Of a DNA stretch of 64,000 bases, positions 18,299 through 28,120 are shown in pieces (position 1 is the first letter of the stretch; each line of letters opens with the position of its first letter). Origin of the DNA: Clostridium sp. C105KSO13 (GTDB taxonomy: Bacteria; Bacillota; Clostridia; Lachnospirales; Lachnospiraceae); NCBI RefSeq assembly GCF_001517425.1, contig NZ_FBWL01000171.1, positions 62,001 to 126,000 on the forward strand. Direction: 5' to 3'. The notes under the pieces are model-generated. The model did no database searches. It worked only from the letters and a program-made list of their open reading frames with translations, and had not been told where the DNA came from. The translations under genes and the position numbers were made by a program.

Positions 18299-19951
18299 AT
18301 GAATAACATGGTAAATACAAAGAAAATATATGTAGTGGGCCATAAAAACCCTGATACTGATTCTATTTGTTCTGCGATAGCCTATGCTGATCTAAAGTCA
18401 AAACTGACAGGGGAAATATATACTCCCCGGAGGGCAGGGCAGCTTAATGAGGAGACGCAGTATGTACTGGAGCGGTTCAAAGTAAAGACTCCAAAACTTC
18501 TTTCTGACCTGCGTGTTCAGGTAAAGGATGTGGAATTAAGGAAAATTGAGGGGATAGGCGGCTGTGTCTCTATTAGGACAGCCTGGGCCCGGATGAAGGA
18601 ACTGAATATTAAGACATTGCCTGTCACCCGGGGAGGAAAGCTGGAAGGCCTGATTACAATCGGTGACATTGCAACCTCCTATATGGATGTGTATGACAGC
18701 TCTATTTTGTCTGAATCCAGAACACAGTACCGCAATATTGCCAGCACCATTGGCGGGAAAGTTGTTGTGGGGAATGACCATCGTTTTATGTCAAGGGGGA
18801 AGGTGGCAATTGCAGCTTCGGGCAGGGAGTTGATGGCTGACTTTGTAGAGAAGGACGATTTACTGATTCTGGGAAACAGACCAAATGTTCAGCAGGATGC
18901 TCTTGATTTGAATGTGAGCTGCATCGTTGTGTGTCAGAGTGCGGAGATTTCAGAAGATGTTATAGAGCAGGCAAGGAGAAAAGAGACTGTTATTATCAGT
19001 ACACCTCACGATACTTTTACGGTAGCAAGGCTAATCAATCAAAGCATTCCGGTAAATTGCTTTATGACAAAAGAAGGTCTTGTCACATTCGGCATGAAAG
19101 ATTACGTAGATGATGTGAAAGCAGTGATGGCGACAAAGAAGTTCCGAGACTTTCCTGTTCTGGATGAAAGTAGAAACTTTTTGGGGTTTATTTCAAGAAG
19201 AAGACTTTTGAACAGTAGAAGAAAACAGGTTATCCTGGTGGATCATAATGAAAAGAGCCAGGCCGTGGACGGAGTGGAAGAGGCAGAAGTGTTAGAGATT
19301 ATCGATCACCATAGGCTGAGCAGCATTCAGACTATCGGGCCTGTATTTTTCAGAAATCAGCCGGTAGGATGTACCGCTACGATTATTTACCAAATGTATC
19401 AGGAAGAAGGAGTAGAGATTGAGCCAGTTACAGCATCACTTTTATGTTCAGCGATTATATCGGACACGCTGATGTTCCGTTCGCCTACCTGTACCCCTCT
19501 GGATGAGACGGCAGCGCGGAAACTGGCAGAGATTGGGAAGATTAACATAGAGGAACTGGCACTGGAAATGTTCAATGCAGGCAGTAACCTCAAAGGAAAG
19601 AGTGCAGAAGAAATTATTTTCCTGGATTTCAAACAATTTACGGTGAATGAGACGGTTATAGGTGTGGGGCAGGTTAACTCTATGAGCACTGAAGAACTGG
19701 AAGGAATAAAAATAACGGTACTGCCTCATTTGGAAGAGGTTAGAAAGAAAAATAATCTGGATATGATATTCTTCATGTTGACGGATATTGTGACCGAATC
19801 TACGAAGCTTTTGTGCTGTGGTCCCGAGTCCCTGAGCAAGGTGCTTATGGCTTTTGACTTGAATGAAGATACGGAAGATATTGTATTAAAAGGTGTTGTA
19901 TCGAGGAAGAAGCAGCTTGTGCCTACGCTGGTAGGAGCATTGCAGCAGTAG
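18299..19951 (+). CDS. Family II manganese-dependent inorganic pyrophosphatase with CBS and DRTGG domains
   Basis: About 550 aa. The DHH phosphoesterase domain is split by an insert: VGHKNPDTDSICSAIAYA at the N-terminus, IDHHRLSS near residue 340, and the C-terminal SRKKQLVPTL substrate arm. Between lie two CBS motifs (about residues 75-125 and 250-300) flanking a DRTGG-like domain. In this subfamily the CBS pair binds adenine nucleotides and tunes hydrolysis of PPi. ATG 18299 follows AAAGGGGG; upstream ATG codons lack a site. A flavin reductase gene follows 26 bases later. Confidence 0.94.
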   Translation: MNNMVNTKKIYVVGHKNPDTDSICSAIAYADLKSKLTGEIYTPRRAGQLNEETQYVLERFKVKTPKLLSDLRVQVKDVELRKIEGIGGCVSIRTAWARMKELNIKTLPVTRGGKLEGLITIGDIATSYMDVYDSSILSESRTQYRNIASTIGGKVVVGNDHRFMSRGKVAIAASGRELMADFVEKDDLLILGNRPNVQQDALDLNVSCIVVCQSAEISEDVIEQARRKETVIISTPHDTFTVARLINQSIPVNCFMTKEGLVTFGMKDYVDDVKAVMATKKFRDFPVLDESRNFLGFISRRRLLNSRRKQVILVDHNEKSQAVDGVEEAEVLEIIDHHRLSSIQTIGPVFFRNQPVGCTATIIYQMYQEEGVEIEPVTASLLCSAIISDTLMFRSPTCTPLDETAARKLAEIGKINIEELALEMFNAGSNLKGKSAEEIIFLDFKQFTVNETVIGVGQVNSMSTEELEGIKITVLPHLEEVRKKNNLDMIFFMLTDIVTESTKLLCCGPESLSKVLMAFDLNEDTEDIVLKGVVSRKKQLVPTLVGALQQ

Positions 19952-19977
19952 TGGCAGAGAATAGAAAGGAAAAGAAA

Positions 19978-20577
19978 ATGAGCAGACAATTATGGAAACC
20001 GGGAAACATGCTGTACCCTCTGCCTGCCGTAATGGTGAGTACGGGAGACTTAAAGGGAAAACAGAACATTCTGACTGTTGCCTGGACGGGCACTATTTGC
20101 ACAAATCCGGCTATGGTCTACATTTCTGTAAGGCCGGAGAGGTATTCTTATCAAATGATAAAGAATACCGGAGAGTTCGTTATCAATCTTACAACAGAAA
20201 AACTGGTAAAGGTCACAGATTACTGTGGCGTACGGTCGGGAAAAGATGTGAATAAATGGAAAGAGACGGGACTTACTCCGGGAAAAGCTAAAAATCTGGA
20301 GTATGCCCCGATTATACAAGAGTGCCCTGTGAATATAGAATGCAGAGTAACAGAGGTAAAAGAGCTGGGCAGCCATCACATGTTTATTGCTGAGGTCAGG
20401 GGAGTTCAGGTGGATGATGTCTATATGAATAAGACAAATAAATTTGAACTCAATAAAACAGGCCTTCTGGCATATTCCCACGGTGAATATCTTTCTTTGG
20501 GAAACACCCTCGGAACATTTGGATATAGTGTGCGGAAAAGCACAAAAGGCAAAAAGAAATCTACAGGGAAGAAATAA
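19978..20577 (+). CDS. Flavin reductase-like (flavoredoxin-type) protein
   Basis: 199 aa. The FMN-binding split-barrel pattern is visible: PGNMLYPLPAVMVSTGD, ILTVAWTGTICTNPAMVYISVRP and GEFVINLTTE, with a conserved late DD and H. The tail is very basic (about 12 lysines or arginines in the last 16 residues). Such proteins reduce or carry FMN; the electron partner is unknown. ATG 19978 has GAAAGGA upstream. Its end overlaps the convergent galT end by 17 bases. Confidence 0.88.
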   Translation: MSRQLWKPGNMLYPLPAVMVSTGDLKGKQNILTVAWTGTICTNPAMVYISVRPERYSYQMIKNTGEFVINLTTEKLVKVTDYCGVRSGKDVNKWKETGLTPGKAKNLEYAPIIQECPVNIECRVTEVKELGSHHMFIAEVRGVQVDDVYMNKTNKFELNKTGLLAYSHGEYLSLGNTLGTFGYSVRKSTKGKKKSTGKK

Positions 20578-22051
20578 ATCTTTCGAAGGCTTGCAGTCCT
20601 TTTTCTGTATACTTGTACACACCGGCATCCTTCAGAACCTGACAGAATACCTTGCCGATTTCCTGCTTTAAGATGAAATCTATATTATTTTGATTCACCT
20701 GGCTGTAAGCCGGGAGAAATCCCTCCACCCAGTCTGCATGTTTTGCAAGTGTCTTATTGTTTCGGATATTTTCCCCTTCGAGAATATAATTTTTCAGCTG
20801 GTCCATCTCATCCTTAAGGCGGGAGGGCAGTACTGCCAGACCCATGACTTCAATCAGACCGATATTTTCTTTTTTTATATGGTGCAGATTATTATGAGGG
20901 TGATAGACTCCCAGTGGATATCTCTCGGTTGTTATATTATTGCGGAGTGTCAGATCCAGTTCATATTGATTGCCACGCATTCTTGCTATTGGAGTGATTG
21001 TGTTGTGAGGCGTTCCATCTGTCTGAGCAAAGATAAAAGAGTCTTCGTCTGTATAGCCTCTCCATGTACGAAGAATGTGGGCTGCAAGTTGTGCTACCCG
21101 CTTTTCGTCCTGTCCCTGTAACCGGATAACTGAAAGAGGCCATTTTATAATTCCGGTGGTGATATCCTCATAATTCTTCACTTCAAAGGTACGGATAACA
21201 GGAGCCTTTTCCATGGGAAAGGTATAATTTCCACCTTGAAAATGCTCATGGCTTAAAATGGAGCCCCCCACAATGGGAAGATCGGCGTTGGACCCTACAA
21301 AATAATGGGGGAACAGTTTTACAAACTCAAATAGTTTCTCGAATGTTTCTTTTTCTACCTTCATGGGAACGTGTTCTTTATTCAGTACTATACAGTGTTC
21401 ATTGTAATATACATAGGGAGAATATTGAAATCCCCAGGGCCTGTTCTGTATGGAAATGGGAATAATGCGGTGGTTTTCCCTGGCCGGATGATTGGACCTC
21501 CCGGCATATCCTTCATTTTCCATACAGAGAAGGCATTTGGGATAGGATAAAGCTTTTGCGTTTTTGGCAGCGGCGATTGCTTTCGGATCCTTCTCCGGTT
21601 TTGAAAGGTTGATGGTGACATCCAGTGTGCCGAATTCTGTATCTACCGTCCACTTTATATCCCTGTTGATACGGTATCTGCGTATATAATCACTATCCTG
21701 GCTCAATTTATAATAATAATCAGTAGCTGATCGGGGAGATTCTTTGTATTTTTCCCAGAACTGCGCCTGAACCTGGGCAGGGCGCGGCATTAAAGTGTTC
21801 ATCAGTTTCGTATCAAATAAATCCCTGTGTAAAATGCTGTCCTCTATGATTCCACGCCGACAGGCTTCATCCAGCAGTTCCTTTAATATATCCTCTAACA
21901 CAATATGTTCTAAATCACAGGGGGTGTCTTCATAGTTATCTTCTCCAAAAAGTTCCAAAAGAAGGTTGACTGTATATATACGTTCACACTCTGGAGTCAG
22001 TCCGGTTTGAATTCCATACTGTACTAATTTTTTGATTGCTTCATATAACAT
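20561..22051 (-). CDS. galT: GalT, galactose-1-phosphate uridylyltransferase (class II, Firmicute type)
   Basis: 496 aa, longer than the enterobacterial class I enzyme and typical of the Firmicute class. Motifs include CLLCMENEGYAGR, NHRIIPISIQNRPWGFQYSP and the nucleotidyl-transfer histidine region ILSHEHFQGG. It exchanges UDP between glucose-1-P and galactose-1-P in the Leloir pathway. It begins 14 bases after galK on the same strand. No galE is present in the window, so the epimerase must lie elsewhere. Confidence 0.96.
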   Translation of the reverse strand: MLYEAIKKLVQYGIQTGLTPECERIYTVNLLLELFGEDNYEDTPCDLEHIVLEDILKELLDEACRRGIIEDSILHRDLFDTKLMNTLMPRPAQVQAQFWEKYKESPRSATDYYYKLSQDSDYIRRYRINRDIKWTVDTEFGTLDVTINLSKPEKDPKAIAAAKNAKALSYPKCLLCMENEGYAGRSNHPARENHRIIPISIQNRPWGFQYSPYVYYNEHCIVLNKEHVPMKVEKETFEKLFEFVKLFPHYFVGSNADLPIVGGSILSHEHFQGGNYTFPMEKAPVIRTFEVKNYEDITTGIIKWPLSVIRLQGQDEKRVAQLAAHILRTWRGYTDEDSFIFAQTDGTPHNTITPIARMRGNQYELDLTLRNNITTERYPLGVYHPHNNLHHIKKENIGLIEVMGLAVLPSRLKDEMDQLKNYILEGENIRNNKTLAKHADWVEGFLPAYSQVNQNNIDFILKQEIGKVFCQVLKDAGVYKYTEKGLQAFERFISSL

Positions 22052-22065
22052 AGATACTGCCTCCG

Positions 22066-23271
22066 TTAATCTCTTTTAGTACTGCAAAACAGCAGTTGTG
22101 AAGCATCCAGTTTACGGGCTCCATCGCCAATGTCCACAGTATAAAAATCTGCATCGTGCCCTACCTTGCTTTTGTAGGTTCTTCCAACTGTTTCAATAAA
22201 TGCGTCTATACTGTCATTTTTTACAATGCTGACTGTACATCCTCCGAAACCGCCTCCCGTAATTCTGGAGCCGATTACGCCGGGAACAGACCAGGCAAGA
22301 TCTGTGAGAATGTCAATCTCTTCACAGGATACCTCGTAGTCATCCCGCAGAGAAATATGTGATTTATTCATGAGCACTCCGAACTGCGTGATATTGCCGC
22401 TTTTTAGTGCTTCCACCGCTTCAATGGTACGCTGGTTTTCGGAAACGGCATGCTTTGCCCGCTTTATCAGAACCGGGTCTTTGATGACTTCCTTGAATTT
22501 ATCAAAAGTGTCCATATCCAGATCTCCCAGAGAATCAATATCCAGCTCTTGCTGCAGTGCGGCCAGAGCTGCCCCACATTCCTGCCGGCGTTCATTATAT
22601 TTTGAATCTACCAGGCTGTGCTTTACTTTACTGTTTGTGATAATGATTTTCGCATCTTCCAGTTCAATGGGAGCATATTCATATTGCAGTGTGGCAGTAT
22701 CCAGGAAAATAGCATTGTACATTTTCCCCATAGCTACGGTAAACTGATCCATAATCCCACAGTTGCAGCCGTTAAAATTATTTTCGGAATATTGGCAGAT
22801 GAGTGCCAGGTCAGTCCTACTGAATTTATGAACGTCAAACAAATCCATCAGGATAATTCCGGTCAATACCTCAAGAGAAGCGGAAGACGAGAGGCCGGAA
22901 CCGTTTGGAATATTCCCCCATATTACCATATCAAAGCCGGTATTTAGAATGACTTTCCTTTGGGCAAAGGCCCATACAACACCCAGGGGGTAGTTGGCCC
23001 ATCCATAATCTTGTTTATTTGTCAGATCATCAATAGAAGCTTCGACTACACCGAAGCTGTCCAGGTTCATGGAATAAAAGTGCATTGTCCTGTCTGTGCG
23101 TTTACGTGCGATACCGTATGTTCCAAGGGTAAGTGCACAGGGAAAGACATGCCCTCCATTATAATCAGTATGTTCGCCAATTAGATTGACCCGGCCCGGG
23201 GAAAAATAAAAACTGGCGCCGTCTGCATTTCCGAATAGTTTTCCAAATATTGAAGCCAATTGTTCTTTCAT
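22066..23271 (-). CDS. galK: GalK, galactokinase
   Basis: 401 aa. The galactokinase signature GRVNLIGEHTDYNGG is near residue 30, the GHMP ATP-binding motif PNGSGLSSSAS near 130, and the C-terminal SRITGGGFGGC completes the family pattern. It phosphorylates galactose at C1. First gene of the galK-galT operon, divergent from an AraC-type regulator about 210 bases away that probably controls it. Confidence 0.97.
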   Translation of the reverse strand: MKEQLASIFGKLFGNADGASFYFSPGRVNLIGEHTDYNGGHVFPCALTLGTYGIARKRTDRTMHFYSMNLDSFGVVEASIDDLTNKQDYGWANYPLGVVWAFAQRKVILNTGFDMVIWGNIPNGSGLSSSASLEVLTGIILMDLFDVHKFSRTDLALICQYSENNFNGCNCGIMDQFTVAMGKMYNAIFLDTATLQYEYAPIELEDAKIIITNSKVKHSLVDSKYNERRQECGAALAALQQELDIDSLGDLDMDTFDKFKEVIKDPVLIKRAKHAVSENQRTIEAVEALKSGNITQFGVLMNKSHISLRDDYEVSCEEIDILTDLAWSVPGVIGSRITGGGFGGCTVSIVKNDSIDAFIETVGRTYKSKVGHDADFYTVDIGDGARKLDASQLLFCSTKRD

Positions 23272-23394
23272 ATAAAAACCTCACTTTCGTCAGATAAACA
23301 TGCTGCAAAAATTCAATTGCATTTACTTGACATTATTATAGAGGGAAGGGAAAGAAATGTATATAAAAAAACTGCTCAAAAATATGTAATTATG

Positions 23395-23424
23395 TTGCAT
23401 CAATGCAAAACGAAAGGGTATAAT
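23395..23424 (+). promoter_or_regulatory. Promoter of the AraC-type regulator gene
   Basis: TTGCAT at 23395-23400, 18-base spacer, TATAAT at 23419-23424. The start codon follows 60 bases later. Confidence 0.7.
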
Positions 23425-23484
23425 GAGAATTAGGGTTCGGTCATATGATGGCTTAGAATCTGGTCTACGGGAGGAGAAAAGAAC

Positions 23485-24336
23485 ATGGAAGATGTCTACA
23501 AGCATTCCTATAAAGCAGGAGAGAACCTCATGACATCGCTGTCGGTCTACAATGTAGGCCATCAGAAGTGCGAGCCTGGATATCAGTGGGGACCGGGAGT
23601 AAGGAATCATTATTGCATTCACCACATTATTTCGGGCAGAGGTTATTATATTGTGAATGGGAAAACATACCATCTTTTTGCCGGGGACACCTTTATACTT
23701 TACCCGGATACTGAGGTAAGATATTATGCTGATATACAGGATCCGTGGGAATATGCATGGGTGGGTTTCATGGGCGGAGATGCAGCATCAATCATTCATT
23801 CTACAGGTTTTGCGAGGGAACATCCCGTGATTTACAATGACGGCCCTCCGAAGGGGCTTTTATACAAACAGCTGACTCGAATATATGAGGTGAAAGGAAA
23901 CAGCTATGAAGCAGCGGCAGCAATGACGGGTGCCCTATATACTCTGCTTGCCACATTCATGCAGTATGCCGTCCAAGCAGAGCAGTTAAAGGATATTCGG
24001 TTCAGTTATGTGGAGAAAGCCAAGGCGTACATATCCACAGGTTATTCATATCCTATATCGATAGAGGAAGTGGCGGATTATGTGGGAATCAGCCGGAGCC
24101 ATCTCTACCGTGTTTTCAGGGAATGTCTGCACCTGTCTCCGAAAGAATACCTGAGCGACTTCCGCATTAAACAGGCCTCACGACTGCTGAAGGAAACCAC
24201 ACTGTCTATAGCAGCCATAGCATATTCTGTTGGATTTGAAAGTAACCTATACTTTTCAAAAGCTTTTAAAAAGCATACAGGTCAAAGCCCGTCAAAATAT
24301 CGGAGAAACTATCTCACGACTCTTTTAAAACATTAA
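23485..24336 (+). CDS. AraC-family regulator, probable galactose regulator
   Basis: 283 aa. An N-terminal cupin-like sensor (HHIISGRGYYIVNGKTYHLF, FILYPDTEVRYYAD) is followed by the double helix-turn-helix at about residues 190-280 (SIEEVADYVGISRSHLYRVF, AYSVGFESNLYFSKAFKKHT). ATG 23485 follows GGGAGGAG. Being divergent from galK-galT it probably senses galactose or a galactoside and activates that operon; the ligand is not shown by sequence. The 166 bases after it hold no gene and only weak hairpins. Confidence 0.9.
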   Translation: MEDVYKHSYKAGENLMTSLSVYNVGHQKCEPGYQWGPGVRNHYCIHHIISGRGYYIVNGKTYHLFAGDTFILYPDTEVRYYADIQDPWEYAWVGFMGGDAASIIHSTGFAREHPVIYNDGPPKGLLYKQLTRIYEVKGNSYEAAAAMTGALYTLLATFMQYAVQAEQLKDIRFSYVEKAKAYISTGYSYPISIEEVADYVGISRSHLYRVFRECLHLSPKEYLSDFRIKQASRLLKETTLSIAAIAYSVGFESNLYFSKAFKKHTGQSPSKYRRNYLTTLLKH

Positions 24337-24517
24337 TTTTTAATCGCATTTTCCTTTTGAATAGAAGTGAAAAGAGCGCGGCAGCAGCAATCTCTGCTAT
24401 GGGAATAGCCTTCCCATCTTATTTTCGATATCATATTATCTATAAAAGTTTGCAATAATGCATATATTTATAAAGAAGTACTTATAAAGGACTGTATGTT
24501 GTTTGCGTTTAAAAAAA

Positions 24518-25222
24518 ATGATGCAGGGAGTGGGACTTGTCTATGTGCTTTTATTGTTGGCACTGGTTTGCCCGACACCCTTTACAAAGAATCATACAAA
24601 AGAGAAGGCGCAGGAGGCCTCTGACCCAAATGACAATGTGCATGCAGCTGGCACAGAAGAAAAGCCTAAAATAGCGATTACATTTGATGATGGACCCAGT
24701 GCAGACTGTACTCCCACCCTTCTGGACGGACTCAAAGAAAGAGGCGTAAAAGCCACTTTTTTTCTGATTGGGCAGAATGTGGAGAAAGATCACAACTGTG
24801 AAATCGTGAAACGTATGTATGAAGAAGGGCATTTGATCGGAAACCATACATACCATCATGTAGAAATTACCAGAGTGAGTAATGAGACTGCCTATCAGGA
24901 GATTGTGATGGGCAATAATGCAATCAAGAATATAACAGGCCAGGAAGTAGAATATATGAGGCCTCCTTTTGGCCTGTGGCAGAAAAAGCTGGAACAGGAA
25001 GTTCACGTGCTGCCGGTTATGTGGACGATTGATCCACTGGATTGGGCAACGGCAAATACAGACGAAATTGTCAATAAGGTAGTGACGAAAGCGAGAGAAA
25101 ATGATATCATTTTATTACATGACTGCTATGACAGTTCCATAAAAGCGGCCCTTCGCATTATTGATTTGCTGGAAGCGGAAGGGTTTGAATTTGTGACAGT
25201 AGATAAATTGATGTTGAATTAG
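24518..25222 (+). CDS. Secreted or anchored polysaccharide deacetylase (NodB-type)
   Basis: About 234 aa. A hydrophobic N-terminal segment (VGLVYVLLLLALVC) acts as signal or anchor. The NodB domain carries ITFDDGPSADCT (catalytic aspartate and metal site), HTYHH metal-ligand histidines, MRPPFG, and the late LLHDCYDSS. These enzymes deacetylate peptidoglycan GlcNAc or similar glycans. The start is uncertain: ATG 24518, or TTG 24503 five codons earlier with AAAGGA 12 bases upstream. It ends close to the start of rarA. Confidence 0.88.
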   Translation: MMQGVGLVYVLLLLALVCPTPFTKNHTKEKAQEASDPNDNVHAAGTEEKPKIAITFDDGPSADCTPTLLDGLKERGVKATFFLIGQNVEKDHNCEIVKRMYEEGHLIGNHTYHHVEITRVSNETAYQEIVMGNNAIKNITGQEVEYMRPPFGLWQKKLEQEVHVLPVMWTIDPLDWATANTDEIVNKVVTKARENDIILLHDCYDSSIKAALRIIDLLEAEGFEFVTVDKLMLN

Positions 25223-25257
25223 TGTACTATAGAGTAAGAGAAAGCATGGTGAGAACA

Positions 25258-26574
25258 ATGGATTTGTTTGATTATATGAGAGAGACCAATAAGGAAAAGG
25301 AGGCACCCCTTGCCTCCAGGATGCGCCCAGGCACATTGGATGAAGTAGTGGGGCAGCAGCACATTATAGGGAGAGACAAACTGCTGTACAGGGCGATCAA
25401 AGCGGATAAGCTGAGTTCCCTGATTTTTTACGGACCTCCCGGTACAGGAAAGACAACACTTGCAAAGGTAATCGCCAACACCACCAGTGCACAGTTCAGG
25501 CAGATCAACGCTACGATTGCCGGAAAGAAAGACATGGAAGAAGTCATTAAAGAGGCAAAAGACCTGCTGGGTATGTACCAGAAAAAGACGATTCTGTTCA
25601 TCGATGAGATTCACAGGTTCAATAAAGGACAGCAGGATTATCTGCTTCCTTATGTGGAGGACGGTACTATAACACTTATAGGGGCCACAACGGAGAATCC
25701 TTACTTTGAAGTAAATAGTGCCCTGTTGTCAAGATCCAGCATATTTGAACTGAAGACGCTGAGCCGGGAAGAAATCAAAATCCTTCTAAAACGCGCAGTA
25801 TATGACAAAGATAAGGGAATGGGCAGTTTCAAGGCGGAAATTGATGATGATGCCCTGGAGTTTCTCGCCGATGTATCAGGGGGGGATGCCAGACAGGCTC
25901 TAAATGCAGTGGAACTGGGAGTGCTGACTACGCAGAGGAGCGAAGACGGACTCATTCATCTCAACTTGGAGGCAGCTTCCGAATGCATCCAGAAGAGGGT
26001 GGTACACTACGACAAAGCAGGCGACAACCACTATGATATAATATCAGCTTTTATAAAAAGCATGAGGGGTTCTGATCCTGATGCGGCAGTCTATTATCTG
26101 GCTAAAATGTTGTATGCCGGGGAAGATGTTAAGTTCATTGCCCGGCGGATAATGATTTGTGCTTCGGAGGATGTGGGAAATGCAGACCCGATGGCACTCA
26201 CAGTCGCGGTGTCGGCTGCCCAGGCGGTGGAGCGTATAGGAATGCCGGAATCACAGATTATCCTCTCCCAAGCTGTGACTTATGTGGCATGCGCTCCCAA
26301 AAGTAATTCTGCGGTAAATGCGATATTTGCGGCGAATGAAAGTGTAAAGGGGCAGAAGACAACTGTTCCTTCCCACTTACAGGACGCACATTATAAAGGC
26401 TCACAGAAAATGGGGCGCGGGACCGGCTACAAGTATGCCCACGATTATCCCGGACATTATGTAAAACAGCAGTATCTTCCCAATGAAATCAAAGACGCCA
26501 GATTCTATGAACCAGGCGCCCTGGGATATGAAAAGACAATCAGAGAATATTTAGAGAAGCTTAGACAGGAGTAA
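25258..26574 (+). CDS. rarA: RarA (MgsA), AAA+ replication-associated ATPase
   Basis: 438 aa. It opens MDLFDYMRETN, then SRMRPGTLDEVVGQQHIIG, Walker A GPPGTGKTT, Walker B with DEIHRFNKGQQD, sensor GATTENP, and the C-terminal tetramerisation region ending in YEKTIREYLEKLR. RarA acts at stalled replication forks. ATG 25258 is preferred by family N-terminus; ATG 25246 would add four residues. Its 3' end overlaps the convergent DUF4364 gene by 24 bases. Confidence 0.94.
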   Translation: MDLFDYMRETNKEKEAPLASRMRPGTLDEVVGQQHIIGRDKLLYRAIKADKLSSLIFYGPPGTGKTTLAKVIANTTSAQFRQINATIAGKKDMEEVIKEAKDLLGMYQKKTILFIDEIHRFNKGQQDYLLPYVEDGTITLIGATTENPYFEVNSALLSRSSIFELKTLSREEIKILLKRAVYDKDKGMGSFKAEIDDDALEFLADVSGGDARQALNAVELGVLTTQRSEDGLIHLNLEAASECIQKRVVHYDKAGDNHYDIISAFIKSMRGSDPDAAVYYLAKMLYAGEDVKFIARRIMICASEDVGNADPMALTVAVSAAQAVERIGMPESQIILSQAVTYVACAPKSNSAVNAIFAANESVKGQKTTVPSHLQDAHYKGSQKMGRGTGYKYAHDYPGHYVKQQYLPNEIKDARFYEPGALGYEKTIREYLEKLRQE

Positions 26575-27063
26575 CGCATAGATGGTCTGACTATTTCCGG
26601 CCCAGTTATTGGCGATGGTTTCAGCTTCTGCTTTCGTAGGGACAGCTATTTTTAAATCAATCAGGCTGAAACCGTTTTCCACAATCTGACAGCTGACCTC
26701 ATACTCGTGATTTGTGTTCAGGTAATAGTCTGATTTGACAGCGGATTCTTCCTTCAGATCATATTTTTTTTCTTTCAGGAATTCATTGATGTCTTTTTGG
26801 ATGCCGGGTGATACTTTATTCGCGAAAAAACGTATAGTCTCAGCCCCGTTTTCTGTCAGGTGATACAGTGTGCGGTTATGGGTTGCCTCTACTTTCAGCA
26901 GTCCGGAATCTACCATGTCCGACAGGGCTTCCTGCAGTTTAAAATAGGTTGTATAACCTTTATCCAATATGAATTCTGATATCTGGGAGGTAGTAAGCGG
27001 AAAGTCTACTTTCTCCAGCATGTACAATACAATCAGCTTATATAAGGTAAATGTTTCAGTCAT
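26551..27063 (-). CDS. DUF4364 family winged-helix protein
   Basis: 170 aa. The N-terminal half looks like a winged helix (LTTSQISEFILDKGYTTYFKLQEALSDMVDSGLLKVEA) and the C-terminal half is an alpha/beta domain ending in YALLLSKLL. This pattern is the DUF4364 family common in clostridia; function unknown, DNA binding likely. The start overlaps the end of the radical SAM gene by 8 bases, so translation is probably coupled. Confidence 0.85.
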   Translation of the reverse strand: MTETFTLYKLIVLYMLEKVDFPLTTSQISEFILDKGYTTYFKLQEALSDMVDSGLLKVEATHNRTLYHLTENGAETIRFFANKVSPGIQKDINEFLKEKKYDLKEESAVKSDYYLNTNHEYEVSCQIVENGFSLIDLKIAVPTKAEAETIANNWAGNSQTIYALLLSKLL

Positions 27064-27982
27064 AATATTCCTTTCCCTGCCATATATCCTGCTCCTTCAG
27101 GTAACGGTGCAGTGTGTTTAAAACAGTTCTCTTATTGCTGGTCCAGAGAGGGGCAATCAGCAGATCTTCGGGCCCGTCCCCTGTCAGACGGTGTATGGTA
27201 ATACGGGGATCCAGGCGGGCAATACAAATACCCAGAAGTTGGATATACTCCATCATATCGGGGATATAGAAGGGCTGCTTTATAAATTCGGCGGCAAGAG
27301 CCGTATCTTTTAAGACATGGAGAAGCTGTAATTTAATGCCCTGTATATTCATCTGGTTCAGATAATCCAGAGTCTCCAGCATGTCTTCGGAGGATTCTCC
27401 CGGAAGGCAGAGGATGGTATGAACGATTACTGTAATTCCCAAATCCCGCAAATTTCGAACTGCTTCATCAAAAACAGGAAGCTCATATCCTCTGCGGATG
27501 TATGATGCAGTTTTAGGATGAATCGTCTGAAGCCCCAGCTCTATCCATACAGGTTTTATCTGATTCATTCTTCCAAGAAGAGCAAGAACATCTTCACCCA
27601 GGCAGTCAGGCCTGGTTGCGATGGAAAGAATCTTGACCTGAGGGTCCCTGATGGCCTCCCGATATAACTTCTCCAGATACACAACGGGAGCATATGTATT
27701 AGTAAAAGCCTGAAAATACGCAATATATGAGTGTACCGGGCGCTTCTTTTCTAAAGCTTGTTTTCCCGCTGCAAGCTGTTCCGAAATGGTGGCGCCGGCG
27801 TCGTCTGCAAAGTCGCCAGAGCCCTTGCTGCTGCAGAAAATACAGCCATTTTGGCCAATGCTGCCGTCACGGTTTGGGCAGGTCATGCCGCCGTTTAATA
27901 CGATTTTATAAACCTTTTCTCCAAAGGTGTTTTTTAAATCATAATCCAGTGAATGGTAACGTTTTTCTGCCCAGCGGTTCAT
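27056..27982 (-). CDS. TIGR01212-type radical SAM protein (YhcC-like)
   Basis: 308 aa. The cluster cysteines lie in MTCPNRDGSIGQNGCIFCSS, a spacing typical of the TIGR01212/Elp3-like group, followed by QAFTNTYAPV, ELGLQTIHPKT and HTILCLPGE. The substrate of the family is unsettled, and no tRNA or enzyme partner is visible here. It starts at 27982 behind its own sigma-A promoter and overlaps the DUF4364 gene. Confidence 0.9.
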   Translation of the reverse strand: MNRWAEKRYHSLDYDLKNTFGEKVYKIVLNGGMTCPNRDGSIGQNGCIFCSSKGSGDFADDAGATISEQLAAGKQALEKKRPVHSYIAYFQAFTNTYAPVVYLEKLYREAIRDPQVKILSIATRPDCLGEDVLALLGRMNQIKPVWIELGLQTIHPKTASYIRRGYELPVFDEAVRNLRDLGITVIVHTILCLPGESSEDMLETLDYLNQMNIQGIKLQLLHVLKDTALAAEFIKQPFYIPDMMEYIQLLGICIARLDPRITIHRLTGDGPEDLLIAPLWTSNKRTVLNTLHRYLKEQDIWQGKEYYD

Positions 27983-28020
27983 CTGCGTCGCCCCTTAAAC
28001 TTTTTAATTATCTATCCATT

Positions 28021-28049
28021 ATCATAACACTCATAGAAATACAGTGCAA
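28021..28049 (-). promoter_or_regulatory. Promoter of the radical SAM/DUF4364 operon
   Basis: On the minus strand TTGCAC (28049-28044), 17-base spacer, TATGAT (28026-28021) with TGT just before it. The start codon is 38 bases beyond the -10. Confidence 0.65.
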
Positions 28050-28086
28050 GGAGGAACATGAGACAAAGAGATTGCACGAAAAAACT

Positions 28087-28114
28087 TTGCTTTTTTCAAA
28101 AGATGATGTATACT
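28087..28114 (+). promoter_or_regulatory. Promoter of rho
   Basis: TTGCTT at 28087-28092, 16-base spacer, TATACT at 28109-28114. This predicts a leader of about 145 bases before rho. Confidence 0.6.
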
Positions 28115-28120
28115 AATAGC

